From the NCBI GenBank assembly GCA_016210925.1, contig JACQTF010000031.1, positions 1 through 51,026 of the forward strand: 51,026 nt of DNA. The letters are read 5' to 3'. The notes beneath the pieces are model-generated. The model worked only from the letters and a program-made list of their open reading frames with translations. It made no database searches and had not been told where the DNA came from. Positions 7,353 through 15,428 of this stretch are shown piece by piece. The translations under genes and the position numbers were made by a program. The DNA comes from Acidobacteriota bacterium. Its GTDB lineage: Bacteria; Acidobacteriota; UBA6911; JACQTF01. Every line of letters starts with the position of its first letter. The first letter of the stretch is position 1.

Positions 7353-8378
7353 ATGATTGACCTGCGTAGCGACACCGTCACCAAGCCCACTGCCGAAATG
7401 CGCAAGGCCATGGCCGAGGCCGAGGTGGGCGATGACGTGTACCTGGAGGATCCGACGGTCAACCGGTTGCAGGACCGGGTGGCGGAGATGTTCGGCCGGG
7501 AGGCGGCCCTGTTCGTTCCCTCGGGCACCATGGGGAATCAGATCGCTGTCAAGATCCACACGGAGCCTGGCCAGGAAGTCATCACCGAGGAGCGCGGACA
7601 CATTTACAACTACGAAATGGCAGCCATGGCTGCCATTTCAGGGGTCCTGGCCCGGCCGGTGCCGGGCGAGGACGGGATTCTGCGGTGGGAGCAGATCGAG
7701 GCCGCCATCCGCCCTAAGGTTTACTACCGGGCCCAGACCGGATTGATCAGCCTGGAGAACACCCACAATATGGCCGGCGGGTCCGTGTACACCAAGGAGC
7801 AGATGGATGACATCTGCGAGCGGGCCCATGGGCTGGGAATTCCCGTCCACCTGGATGGCGCGCGCATTTTCAACGCCGTCACCGTCCTGGACATTCCGGT
7901 CTCCAGGCTCACGGAGCGTTGCGACTCCATCATGTTTTGCCTGTCGAAAGGCCTGTGCGCGCCGGTGGGCTCTCTCTTGGTGGGAAGCCGGGGCTTTATC
8001 GAGAAGGCCCGCGCAGTTCGGAAGCTGCTGGGAGGCGGGATGCGCCAGGCAGGAGTCCTGGCTGCGGCCGGCCTGGTGGCGCTGGAGAAGATGACGGCCC
8101 GGTTGCGGGAAGACCACGAGAATGCTCGTCTGCTGGCGGAGAAACTGTCGGAGCTGCCGGGCCTGGTGGTGGATCCCAAAAAGGTCCGGACCAACATCCT
8201 CATCGTGGATCTGGCCGAGGGCTGGGACGCGCCCACGCTGGCGGCCCGCCTGAAAGAGCGGGACGTGCTCATCGGGTGGGTCCATCCCCGGCAGGTTCGC
8301 CTGGTGACCCATCACGACGTCAGCCGCAACGATTGTCTCCGCGCCATCGAAATCTTCCGGTCTGTCATGTATCAGTGA
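7353..8378 (+). CDS. ltaE: Low-specificity L-threonine aldolase
   Basis: A 341-residue fold-type I PLP enzyme that cleaves L-threonine or allo-threonine to glycine and acetaldehyde. It begins [12 protein letters not shown], the family signature, and has [38 protein letters not shown] (Asp for the pyridine nitrogen) and [13 protein letters not shown] with the Schiff-base lysine at position 199, the usual place. Length fits the 330-345 residue family. Start ATG 7353 gives exactly the conserved MIDLRSDT start. It lies between hemW and the acyl-CoA dehydrogenase with short gaps (20 and 22 nt), so the whole 6.2-10.9 kb stretch may be one transcription unit. Confidence 0.95.
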   Translation: MIDLRSDTVTKPTAEMRKAMAEAEVGDDVYLEDPTVNRLQDRVAEMFGREAALFVPSGTMGNQIAVKIHTEPGQEVITEERGHIYNYEMAAMAAISGVLARPVPGEDGILRWEQIEAAIRPKVYYRAQTGLISLENTHNMAGGSVYTKEQMDDICERAHGLGIPVHLDGARIFNAVTVLDIPVSRLTERCDSIMFCLSKGLCAPVGSLLVGSRGFIEKARAVRKLLGGGMRQAGVLAAAGLVALEKMTARLREDHENARLLAEKLSELPGLVVDPKKVRTNILIVDLAEGWDAPTLAARLKERDVLIGWVHPRQVRLVTHHDVSRNDCLRAIEIFRSVMYQ

Positions 8379-8400
8379 AATCAAGGAAATTGATCGCACC

Positions 8401-9540
8401 ATGGATTTTCGTCTGACCGAAGAGCAGGAAATCTTGCGCCGGACGGTGCGGGACTTCGCGGAGAAGGAAATCGCGCCTCACGTGATGGAGTGGGACGAGG
8501 CGCAGAAGTTCCCTCACGAGCTGATTCCCAAGTTGGCGGAACTGGGAATGATGGGTTCCATCTTCCCGCCGGAGTATGGCGGGACAGGCCTTTCCTATGT
8601 GGATTACTGCATGATCGTGGAGGAGCTGGCCCGGGTGGATGGCTCGGTCGGCCTTTCCGTGGCTGCCCACACCTCCCTGTGCAGCAATCACATTTATTCG
8701 TTCGGGACGGCGGAGCAGAAGCAAAAATATCTCGTCCCGCTGGCCTCCGGAGCATGGATCGGCGCCTGGGGTTTGACGGAGCCCGAAGCCGGGAGCGATG
8801 CCGGGGGTACCAAGACCACCGCGGTTCGCGACGGCGAGAGCTGGGTCCTGAACGGGTCGAAGAATTTCATCACCCACGCCTCTTTCGCTGACGTGTACGT
8901 GCTCATGGCGGTCACCGACCGATCTCAGGGAACCGCTGGCATCTCAGCGTTTCTCATCGAAAAGGGAACCGAGGGCCTGGTGGTGGGTAAGAAGGAGAAC
9001 AAGCTGGGGATGCGGGCCAGCGATACCGCGTCGGTTCACCTGCAGGACTGCAGGCTTCCGGCAGACCATCTTCTGGGGAAAGAAGGGGAGGGCTTCAAGA
9101 ATTGCCTTTCGGTCTTGGACGGAGGCCGCATCTCGATCGCCGCTCTGGCGGTGGGCATGGCCCAAGGCGCCCTGGATGCATCCGTCCGCTATGCCAAAGA
9201 GCGGCGCCAGTTCGGGCGGCCCATCAGCGAGTTCCAGGCGATCCAGCAGAAAATCGCCGACCTCACCGTGAAGATCGAGGCGGCCCGCTGGCTGACCTAC
9301 CGTGCGGCTTACCTGAAGGATCGGAACCAGCCGCTCACGAGGGCTGCTTCCATGGCCAAGCTGTACGCGGGTGAGGTGGCCGTTGTGGTCGCTGAACAGG
9401 CGGTCCAGATCCATGGGGGGTACGGCTTCATCAAGGACTACCCGGCTGAGAAGTATTACCGCGACGTGAAGCTCTGCACCATCGGCGAGGGCACCAGCGA
9501 GATCCAGCGCCTGGTGATCGCCCGGCAGTTGTTGAAATGA
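8401..9540 (+). CDS. Acyl-CoA dehydrogenase (short-chain type)
   Basis: A 379-residue FAD-dependent acyl-CoA dehydrogenase introducing an alpha-beta double bond into acyl-CoA esters. Blocks in order are [19 protein letters not shown], the FAD/substrate region [17 protein letters not shown], the KNFITHAS segment, [36 protein letters not shown], and [15 protein letters not shown], in which Glu363 is the catalytic base in the position used by short- and medium-chain enzymes. Butyryl- or 2-methyl-branched-chain specificity is most likely, judged by overall similarity and the coupled propionate-branch genes. Its TGA overlaps the meaB start (ATGA at 9537-9540). Confidence 0.94.
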   Translation: MDFRLTEEQEILRRTVRDFAEKEIAPHVMEWDEAQKFPHELIPKLAELGMMGSIFPPEYGGTGLSYVDYCMIVEELARVDGSVGLSVAAHTSLCSNHIYSFGTAEQKQKYLVPLASGAWIGAWGLTEPEAGSDAGGTKTTAVRDGESWVLNGSKNFITHASFADVYVLMAVTDRSQGTAGISAFLIEKGTEGLVVGKKENKLGMRASDTASVHLQDCRLPADHLLGKEGEGFKNCLSVLDGGRISIAALAVGMAQGALDASVRYAKERRQFGRPISEFQAIQQKIADLTVKIEAARWLTYRAAYLKDRNQPLTRAASMAKLYAGEVAVVVAEQAVQIHGGYGFIKDYPAEKYYRDVKLCTIGEGTSEIQRLVIARQLLK

Positions 9541-10514
9541 AAAAGTTGCCCCGCGCGCGCAGCGGGCATCCGAACATCCTGGTGGAGGAGGTGCTCAGGG
9601 GTGACCCTCGGGCCGTCGCCCGCGTCATTAGCCAGGTGGAGGATGATACCCAGGCGGCCATCCCTTTGCTGAAGGAACTCTTCTCCCGTACGGGCCGCTC
9701 TCTTGTGATCGGGATCACGGGCCCGCCCGGAGCCGGCAAGAGCACGCTCGTGGATCGCCTGGCGGGACTCTATCGAAAGGAGGACCAGCGCGTAGGAATC
9801 ATCGCGGTGGATCCGACGAGCCCGTTCACGGGCGGCGCCATTCTGGGGGACCGGATCCGCATGCAGGTCCATGCCACGGATCCCGGAGTCTTCATCCGCA
9901 GCATGGCCACTCGCGGTCACCTGGGAGGGCTGGCCAAAGCTACCCAGGACGTGGTCTCGGTGCTGGACGCGGCCGGCTACCAGGTAGTGCTGGTGGAGAC
10001 GGTAGGCGTGGGACAGGACGAGGTGGACATCGTCCGCACCGCGGATGTCTCCGTGGTGGTGCTCATGCCCGATGGCGGGGACGACGTGCAGGCCATGAAG
10101 GCCGGGCTCATGGAGATCGGCGACCTGTTCGTCCTCAACAAGTCCGACAAGGAAGGTGCCGAGCGCTTCGAACGCATCCTGCTGGCCATTCTGGGCGGGG
10201 CATCGCGGAAGGATGGTTGGTCCCCTCGTTTGGTCAAGACGGTCGCCACCCAGGGCGAAGGGGTCGAAGAGGTAAAGGCCCGGATCGAGGAATACCGCCG
10301 CCACCTGCGGGAATCCCCCGCTGCCCGGCAACATGGTGAAGAGCTTGCCCGCGGACGGCTCCTTCAGTTGCTGCGAGATCGCCTCCTGGGTCGGGTCCTG
10401 GAACGGGTCCTGGACGAGGCGACGCTGGAACGCTATAGCCGTAGCCTGGCCGGCCGAGAGAGCGATCCCTATACCATCACGGAACAGATCATGAAGAAGG
10501 CGGGTCTCAAATAG
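9537..10514 (+). CDS. meaB: MeaB/ArgK-family GTPase, methylmalonyl-CoA mutase chaperone
   Basis: A 325-residue G3E P-loop GTPase. Walker [10 protein letters not shown] is at residues 62-70, [19 protein letters not shown] follows, then [11 protein letters not shown], the Walker B/switch region [15 protein letters not shown] and the base-specificity motif NKSD near residue 200. MeaB gates loading and protects adenosylcobalamin-dependent methylmalonyl-CoA mutase. The ATG overlaps the acyl-CoA dehydrogenase stop by 4 nt, and the epimerase starts 2 nt after its stop, a strongly coupled operon. The mutase itself is not in the window. The older name LAO/AO transport ATPase for this family is misleading. 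Confidence 0.95.
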   Translation: MKKLPRARSGHPNILVEEVLRGDPRAVARVISQVEDDTQAAIPLLKELFSRTGRSLVIGITGPPGAGKSTLVDRLAGLYRKEDQRVGIIAVDPTSPFTGGAILGDRIRMQVHATDPGVFIRSMATRGHLGGLAKATQDVVSVLDAAGYQVVLVETVGVGQDEVDIVRTADVSVVVLMPDGGDDVQAMKAGLMEIGDLFVLNKSDKEGAERFERILLAILGGASRKDGWSPRLVKTVATQGEGVEEVKARIEEYRRHLRESPAARQHGEELARGRLLQLLRDRLLGRVLERVLDEATLERYSRSLAGRESDPYTITEQIMKKAGLK

Positions 10515-10515
10515 C

Positions 10516-10920
10516 ATGGCTAAGATCAACCATATCGGCATCGCGGTGCGCTCCATCGACCAGGCGCTTCCTTTTTACAAGGATGCGTTGGGATTGGGCG
10601 TGGTGGGCCGGGAAGAAGTGTCTGAGCAGCGGGTTCGCGTGGCCAAGCTCCGAACCGGCGAGAGTGCCATCGAGCTTCTCGAACCGCTGGACCAGGATTC
10701 TCCCATCGCGGCATTCCTCCTCAAGCGCGGGGAAGGCATCCACCACATCGCCCTGGAAGTGGAAAACATCCACGAGGCCTTGAAAGAGTTGCAAGAGAAA
10801 GGCGTCCGGCTGGTGGACCAGCAGCCCAGGATAGGAGCCGACGGTCACCTGATCGCTTTCCTCCACCCTTCTGCCTCCCACGGCGTCCTCATCGAGCTCA
10901 CGCAGAAGGCTAAGCCATAG
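10516..10920 (+). CDS. mce: Methylmalonyl-CoA epimerase
   Basis: A 134-residue vicinal-oxygen-chelate (VOC) metalloenzyme. It starts INHIGIAVRSIDQALPFY, with the first metal His at position 6, and carries GEGIHHIALEVENIHEALKEL, with the second His, and a C-terminal SHGVLIELTQK that supplies the metal-binding Glu. It interconverts (2S)- and (2R)-methylmalonyl-CoA, feeding or draining the mutase. Its start is 1 nt after the meaB stop and its product acts in the same pathway, which is stronger evidence than the VOC fold alone. Length matches the family (about 130-140). It is the last gene of the operon; no clear terminator hairpin was seen after it. Confidence 0.95.
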   Translation: MAKINHIGIAVRSIDQALPFYKDALGLGVVGREEVSEQRVRVAKLRTGESAIELLEPLDQDSPIAAFLLKRGEGIHHIALEVENIHEALKELQEKGVRLVDQQPRIGADGHLIAFLHPSASHGVLIELTQKAKP

Positions 10921-11227
10921 GGCGTTTCGCGCAAAAACTGGTCCATCCGACGCTCGTCGATTGGGAGTAGCAACTGTTCCTTTGCTCTATTGGACGCTAC
11001 ATAGTCTGGGAAAGAATCTCACGGACAGGAAGTATCGATGCTCATACCCTTGCCGAGAAAGAAGTCGCTGGTATGTCCCGTGCGAAGTTCCCCTCAACGC
11101 CGCCTCCGCGCTCCAGATCCCCTCTTGGAACCTCGTGATGTAGAACGCTCGGTGCCGCTGCGCGCCTTTTACACGCACAGCTGCCGCCCGGCGGCCTGGC
11201 AGCCGGGTCCTTCGAGGGCGACAGATG
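10921..11227. other. Gene-free gap before the VapBC module
   Basis: About 300 bp with no convincing coding sequence. Open frames of around 60 codons exist on both strands but begin with rare starts, lack ribosome-binding sites and match no family I recognise. No tRNA fold or terminator was found. It may be decayed DNA at the edge of the toxin-antitoxin insertion. Confidence 0.5.
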
Positions 11228-11283
11228 TTGACACCCGTCCTCAGAATCGATAGTATACACGTTATACGATATTAGTATCGATG
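11228..11283 (+). promoter_or_regulatory. VapBC promoter with nested operator dyads
   Basis: TTGACA (11228-11233), a 17-nt spacer and TAGTAT (11251-11256) form a good sigma70-type promoter. Overlapping the -10 region are two nested inverted repeats: ATCGATA (11246-11252) with TATCGAT (11276-11282), and GTATA (11253-11257) with TATAC (11263-11267). GGAGG follows at 11283-11287, before ATG 11292. Dyads over the promoter are expected for autorepression by the VapB-VapC complex. Confidence 0.7.
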
Positions 11284-11291
11284 GAGGATTC

Positions 11292-11498
11292 ATGGGAACG
11301 GTCACGATCTCGCCGAAGTTCCAGGTGGTCATTCCGAAGGCGATCCGCGAGAAACTCGGCCTGTCTCCCGGGCAAAAGGTCCAGGCGATCGTGTACGGCG
11401 ATCGGATCGAGCTCATTCCCCTGCGCCCCATCAAGGAGATGCGCGGTTTCCTGAAAGGCATCGACACGACCGTTGAGCGCGAGGCGGACCGCTTATGA
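11292..11498 (+). CDS. vapB: VapB-type antitoxin, AbrB/MazE/SpoVT domain
   Basis: A 68-residue DNA-binding antitoxin with a swapped-hairpin AbrB domain: VTISPKFQVVIPKAIREKLGLSPGQKVQAIVYGDRIELIPL (shown here only as the family pattern, spanning residues 4-43). The C-terminal 25 residues (KEMRGFLKGIDTTVERE) would wrap the toxin. It is preceded by GGAGG at correct spacing and by a promoter with operator dyads, and its stop overlaps the toxin ATG by 4 nt (11495-11498). It should neutralise the PIN-domain toxin and repress the operon. Confidence 0.93.
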   Translation: MGTVTISPKFQVVIPKAIREKLGLSPGQKVQAIVYGDRIELIPLRPIKEMRGFLKGIDTTVEREADRL

Positions 11499-11872
11499 AC
11501 GTGGTTGACTCGAGCGCGTGGCTCGAATACTTCGCGAACGGTCCCAACGCGTCCTTCTTCGCACCGGCAGTCGAGCGCACGGACGAGCTCTTGGTTCCTT
11601 CGCTGACGCTCTACCAGGTATTCAAACGAGTGCTTCAGCAGCGTGAGGAAGGTGACGCTCTGCAGGCAGTGGCCGTGATGCAGCAGGGCACCGTGGTGGA
11701 CCTCGATGCGCCTCTTGCGCTGAGCGCTGCTCGAATCAGCTTCGAGACGAAGCTGCCCATGGCGGACAGCATTATTCTCGCCACGGCCAGAACGTACCGG
11801 GCAACGGTGTGGACCCAGGACGCCGACTTCAAAGGCCTGCCCGGAGTGCAGTACCGGAAGAGGAAGCCTTGA
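11495..11872 (+). CDS. vapC: VapC-type toxin, PIN-domain RNase
   Basis: A 125-residue PIN-domain ribonuclease. The N-terminal MNVVDSSAWLEYF gives the first acidic residue, Asp5. The central LPMADSIILATAR has the ADS motif with the third conserved Asp, and TQDADFKGLPGV supplies the last Asp of the metal-binding centre. VapC toxins usually cleave initiator tRNA or the sarcin-ricin loop; the target here is unknown. Start and overlap with vapB (ATGA) are typical of the family. The active-site residues look intact, so the module is probably functional. It sits beside degraded genes, consistent with an accessory insertion. Confidence 0.93.
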   Translation: MNVVDSSAWLEYFANGPNASFFAPAVERTDELLVPSLTLYQVFKRVLQQREEGDALQAVAVMQQGTVVDLDAPLALSAARISFETKLPMADSIILATARTYRATVWTQDADFKGLPGVQYRKRKP

Positions 11873-11965
11873 GGGAGGGCGCGGCCTGACATCGCGCTGA
11901 GCTCGATGGCGTTTGGTGGCTTTTGCAGGCGACTGCCCTCCGTCTGTTACAGTTCAGGGAAACAG

Positions 11966-12403
11966 GAGGAGGTCAATTTCTGCGATTATGGCATTCAACT
12001 GACGCGGGGATTCAGGGCACTGAAGCTGTGGATGTCCCTCAAAGTTTTTGGATCTGGAGCGTTCCGGCAGTCGATCGAACGAGGGTTGGAGCTTGCTCGA
12101 CTTGCCGAAAATGCGGTCAGGGAATTTTCGGGCTGGGAGGTGGTCACCCCAGCGCAGATGGGTGTGGTGACTTTCCGTTATGCGCCGGTTGGCATGTCCC
12201 CCGACGAAGTGAACGCCCTGAACCGAGATCTGGTGGAGGGGACGATTCGCGAAGGGTTTGCCATGATCAGTTCAACGGAATTGCACGGATGCACCGTACT
12301 CCGGATGTGCCTGATCAACCCGCGCACCACGGAGGAGGATATTCGCCAGACCCTCCAACGCCTCGACCGGCTCGCGCGCCATGCTCCAAGGTGGCCCCCA
12401 TAA
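11966..12403 (+). pseudogene. Group II PLP decarboxylase, C-terminal remnant
   Basis: About 145 residues match the C-terminal domain of the aromatic-L-amino-acid/glutamate-type (group II) decarboxylases. The blocks are DYGIQLTRGFRALKLWMSLK, FGSGAFRQSIERGLELARLAE, VTPAQMGVVTFRY, LNRDLVEGTIREGFAMISST and LRMCLINPRTTEEDI. The whole N-terminal PLP domain, including the Schiff-base lysine (about 300 residues), is absent upstream, where vapC lies instead. A frame open from 11906 adds about 20 unrelated residues. It cannot be a working decarboxylase; it is a truncated gene, possibly cut when the VapBC module arrived. Confidence 0.85.
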
Positions 12404-12420
12404 CCGCGCTGGCAGCGCGG
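12404..12420 (+). terminator. Short GC hairpin after the decarboxylase remnant
   Basis: CCGCGCT (12404-12410), loop GGC, AGCGCGG (12414-12420) is a perfect 7-bp stem right after the TAA at 12401-12403. No T run follows, so intrinsic termination is uncertain. Confidence 0.4.
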
Positions 12421-12508
12421 TGGAGGAGAACATGCGCCTCTGAGATGAGAATGATCCTCACTCCCGCCTGCGAGGACTCCATCCATTCTATTTGGAGGGT
12501 TTGGTGGA

Positions 12509-12721
12509 ATGATTGGTCGCAACGGAACCCCAGGGCATTTCAGGATTGAAGACATCCAAGATGCTTTCGGCGCACTTTCGTCTCGCGGTGTGCGGTTTGA
12601 AGGCAAACCGCATCTGATCGCTCGACTGAAAGATCATGACCTGTGGATGGCTTTCTTCCGCGACATCGACAGAAATCTGCTCGCGCTGATGAGCGAAGTG
12701 CCCCGGGCCTCGAAGCCATGA
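12509..12721 (+). pseudogene. VOC/glyoxalase-family protein, C-terminal remnant
   Basis: Some 55 residues match the second half of glyoxalase/bleomycin-resistance (VOC) proteins: HFRIEDIQDAFGALSSRGV, then FEGKPHLIARLKDHDLWMAF and FFRDIDRNLLALMSEV. The usual N-terminal beta-alpha module with the first metal ligand is missing, and the sequence before 12530 shows no similarity. The 70-codon frame starts at an ATG (12509) that is probably fortuitous. Its TGA overlaps the next gene's ATG (12718-12721), so the original operon junction survives although the gene's 5' half is gone. Confidence 0.75.
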
Positions 12722-13560
12722 AGTTCGGCACATTCGACCTGGACGTCATCTCCGACGGGACCTTCGCGCTGGACGGCGGCGCCATGTTCGGCGTCGTCCC
12801 GAAGGTGTTCTGGCACAAGGTGCTCCCGGCGGACGAGCAAAACCGGGTGCGGCTGGGCTTGAACTGTCTCGTGATCCGCGCCCCGGGCCTGAACGTTCTG
12901 GTGGACACCGGCATCGGCGACAAGTTCGACTCCAAGTACTCGGAGATTTATGCCATACGGCACGAACGCCACTTGCTGGCCGAGCTGAAGAAGCTGGGCC
13001 TGGAGCCACAAGACATCCATCTGGTCGTCAACACGCACCTGCACTTCGACCACGCCGGCGGCAACACGCGAACGCAGGAGGGTGGCCCCGTTCCCACCTT
13101 CCCACGGGCCAAGTACGTCGTGCGGCGGGGCGAGTTGGACTTTGCCAAGAACGCCAATGAGCGCACCCGTGCCAGCTATCTTCCCGAGAACTGGGAGCCC
13201 CTGGAGAAGAGCCGCCAGATCGAGTTCGTTCACGAAAACTGTGACCTCCATCAGGGCATTTCGGTCTTTCTCACGCCCGGCCACCTCCCGTTTCATCAAT
13301 CGGTTCGAATCGAATCGGAAGGCCGCGTCGCCGTGTTCCTGGGAGATCTGATTCCCACCCGCCATCATTTGCCCTTGCCGTGGATCATGGGATATGATGT
13401 CTCTCCTTTGGAGACCCTGGAGACGAAACGTCAGGTACTGCGGCATGCCCTCGAGGAAAATTGGCTGGTGATTTTCGAACACGATCACCAGGTGCCGATG
13501 GCTTCGCTGCGACCAGAAGGTGATAGGCTCGTCGCGGTCCCTGCCTCGGTCCCTTTCTGA
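12718..13560 (+). CDS. Metallo-beta-lactamase-fold hydrolase
   Basis: A 280-residue MBL-fold protein. The metal motif HxHxDH is complete in VVNTHLHFDHAGGN; the further ligands are His in FLTPGHLPFHQS (more usually TPGHTPGH), Asp in VFLGDLIPTRHH and His in IFEHDHQVP. The N-terminal VLVDTGIGDKFD is typical of the quorum-quenching lactonase/AHLase-like branch, so a lactonase or esterase is possible, but the substrate is unknown. ATG 12718 overlaps the VOC remnant stop; mtnP follows with no gap. Being directly upstream of MTA phosphorylase it may act in the same operon, though this is inference. Confidence 0.9.
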   Translation: MKFGTFDLDVISDGTFALDGGAMFGVVPKVFWHKVLPADEQNRVRLGLNCLVIRAPGLNVLVDTGIGDKFDSKYSEIYAIRHERHLLAELKKLGLEPQDIHLVVNTHLHFDHAGGNTRTQEGGPVPTFPRAKYVVRRGELDFAKNANERTRASYLPENWEPLEKSRQIEFVHENCDLHQGISVFLTPGHLPFHQSVRIESEGRVAVFLGDLIPTRHHLPLPWIMGYDVSPLETLETKRQVLRHALEENWLVIFEHDHQVPMASLRPEGDRLVAVPASVPF

Positions 13561-14433
13561 GTGGAGCGCTCCGTGTCAGTGGAGATCGGGATCGTCGGCG
13601 GAAGCGGCCTGTATGAGATGGAAGGCCTGCGGGACGTGGAGGAGCGCCGCCTGCAGACACCCTTTGGAGATCCGTCGGACGCCTACGTGGTCGGCACCCT
13701 GGAAGGGAAACGGGTGGCCTTCCTGGCCCGGCATGGCAGGGGCCATCGGATCCTGCCCACCGAGCTGAATTTTCGCGCCAACATCTATGGCTTCAAAATG
13801 CTGGGGTGCAATCGAATCCTGTCGGCCAGTGCCGTGGGTTCCCTGAAAGTGGAACACAAGCCCACCGACATCCTCTTGCCCGACCAGTTCTTCGATCGGA
13901 CGCGGCAACGGGTTTCCACCTTTTTTGGAAACGGGATCGTGGCCCACATCAGCTTCGCTCACCCCATCTGCCAAAAACTGGCGACTTACGTCTTCAACGC
14001 GGGGCAACGGGAGGGGATCCCGCTCAAGCAGGGCGGCACGTATTTGTGCATGGAGGGCCCTGCTTTCTCCACGAAGGCAGAGTCGAACGTCTATCGTTCC
14101 TGGGGCATGGACGTCATCGGCATGACCAATCTCCAGGAGGCCAAGTTGGCCCGCGAGGCCGAAATCTGCTACGTGACCCTCGCCCTCGTGACGGACTACG
14201 ACTGCTGGTACGAGGAGCACGATAGTGTCACGGTGGAGATGGTGCTCAATTACTTGAATCAGAATAGCGCCAATGCGAAGAGGATCATCCGCCAAGCAGT
14301 TCAACTGATTCCTGAGGACTATGGGTGTGACTGCCACTCTGCATTGAAAAACACGATCCTCACCCCAGTGCGCGAGATCCCCGACGAAACGAAGAAAGAG
14401 CTTGCGCTGTTGATCGGGAAATACGTCCAATAA
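13561..14433 (+). CDS. mtnP: S-methyl-5'-thioadenosine phosphorylase
   Basis: A 290-residue purine nucleoside phosphorylase of the MTAP type, splitting methylthioadenosine with phosphate into adenine and methylthioribose-1-phosphate for methionine salvage. Blocks are [46 protein letters not shown], the [18 protein letters not shown] segment with the substrate-binding [28 protein letters not shown] and [10 protein letters not shown]; the Asp in TDYD contacts the purine. The longer C-terminus with CDCHSALKN is typical of the bacterial MTAP branch. The GTG start at 13561 follows the MBL stop directly; GTG 13573 or 13579 would also work. A pfkB gene follows after a repeat-filled 65-nt gap. Confidence 0.96.
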   Translation: MERSVSVEIGIVGGSGLYEMEGLRDVEERRLQTPFGDPSDAYVVGTLEGKRVAFLARHGRGHRILPTELNFRANIYGFKMLGCNRILSASAVGSLKVEHKPTDILLPDQFFDRTRQRVSTFFGNGIVAHISFAHPICQKLATYVFNAGQREGIPLKQGGTYLCMEGPAFSTKAESNVYRSWGMDVIGMTNLQEAKLAREAEICYVTLALVTDYDCWYEEHDSVTVEMVLNYLNQNSANAKRIIRQAVQLIPEDYGCDCHSALKNTILTPVREIPDETKKELALLIGKYVQ

Positions 14434-14484
14434 ATCTAGAATCCAGAATCTAAAATTTCATTCGATGGACCATTGACGATTGAC
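14433..14484. repeat. Two adjoining heptad repeats (TCTAGAA and GATTGAC types)
   Basis: TCTAGAA-TCCAGAA-TCTAAAA runs at about 14435-14455, a 7-bp period. It is followed by GACCATTGACGATTGAC (14468-14484), the same unit as at 3.1 and 47.2 kb. Together they fill the gap between mtnP and the kinase; the kinase Shine-Dalgarno AAGGAGG comes immediately after. Confidence 0.75.
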
Positions 14485-14498
14485 GAAGGAGGTTTTGG

Positions 14499-15428
14499 GT
14501 GTCCATTCTGGTGGTGGGTTCGGTGGCGTTCGACTCCATCAAGACCCCTTTCGGGGAAGTGGAGGAAGTGATCGGAGGGTCCGCCACCTATTTTTCTTTG
14601 GCGGCCAGTTACTTCAGCGAGGTGAGCGTCGTGGCCGTGGTGGGCGAAGATTTTTCTGAACGCCATCTGGACCTGTTCCGGCTGAAAAACATCGATACCC
14701 GGGGGATGAAGCGCGCCCGAGGCCGCACCTTCCGGTGGAAAGGGGCCTACGGCTACGACCTGAACGAAGCCGAGACGCTGGAAACCCAGTTGAACGTGTT
14801 CGCCAACTTCAAACCGAAGATCCCGGAGGACTATCGGCAAAAGCCGTTCGTGTTCCTGGGAAACATCGATCCGGACCTTCAGCGGGATGTCCTCCGGCAG
14901 GTGCAGTGTCCTCGGCTTGTGGCCTGCGACACGATGAACTATTGGATCCATCACAAGTTGGCCTCGCTGCAACGCACCCTTGGACTCGTGGACATCCTCA
15001 TCATCAACGACGCCGAGGCGCGGCAGCTGACCGCGGAGCCCAATTTGATCAAGGCGGCCCGAAAGATCCGCGATCTGGGGCCCAAGATCCTGGTGATCAA
15101 GAGGGGGGAGTACGGAGCGGTGTTGGTCTCGGGGGACTGCATCTTCACGGCCCCCGCGTATCCTCTGGAGGACGTTTCCGATCCCACCGGAGCCGGCGAT
15201 TCGTTTGCGGGGGGCTTCGTCGGTTACCTGGCCAGCGCCGGAGATCTGTCGGAGAGCTACCTGAAGCGGGCCATAGTCTTCGGTTCGGTGATGGCATCGT
15301 TCAACGTGGAAGAGTTCGGCATCCGGCGCTTGTCCTCCCTCACGTTTCCCCAGATTGTGGAGCGGTTCCAGGCATTTAAGGCCCTGACCCATTTTGAAGA
15401 TCTGAATGTGCAGGCAGCGCGCGTTTGA
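14499..15428 (+). CDS. PfkB-family sugar/nucleoside kinase, MTAP-linked
   Basis: A 309-residue kinase of the ribokinase/PfkB fold. It begins ILVVGSVAFDSIKTPFG, has GGSATYFSLAASYFSEV for the first signature and ends with the second signature DPTGAGDSFAGGFVGYL (about 228-244) with the catalytic Asp. The lid region around residues 30-90 is short, as in nucleoside-type members. GTG 14499 has a strong AAGGAGG 7 nt upstream. It shares only the fold motifs with the kinase at 3163. The neighbour mtnP releases adenine and a ribose-phosphate, so a role in handling adenosine, 5-deoxyribose or related sugars is plausible but not shown. Its 3' end overlaps the next gene by 23 nt. Confidence 0.9.
   Translation: MSILVVGSVAFDSIKTPFGEVEEVIGGSATYFSLAASYFSEVSVVAVVGEDFSERHLDLFRLKNIDTRGMKRARGRTFRWKGAYGYDLNEAETLETQLNVFANFKPKIPEDYRQKPFVFLGNIDPDLQRDVLRQVQCPRLVACDTMNYWIHHKLASLQRTLGLVDILIINDAEARQLTAEPNLIKAARKIRDLGPKILVIKRGEYGAVLVSGDCIFTAPAYPLEDVSDPTGAGDSFAGGFVGYLASAGDLSESYLKRAIVFGSVMASFNVEEFGIRRLSSLTFPQIVERFQAFKALTHFEDLNVQAARV

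Noticed and set aside
10961..11178. Small genes of about 60 codons on either strand before vapB
   Set aside because: Rare start codons, no ribosome-binding sites and no recognisable similarity; overlapping frames on both strands.
11906..12403. An intact 165-residue gene
   Set aside because: Only the C-terminal domain of a group II decarboxylase is present; the first 20 codons are unrelated and the PLP lysine domain is missing.
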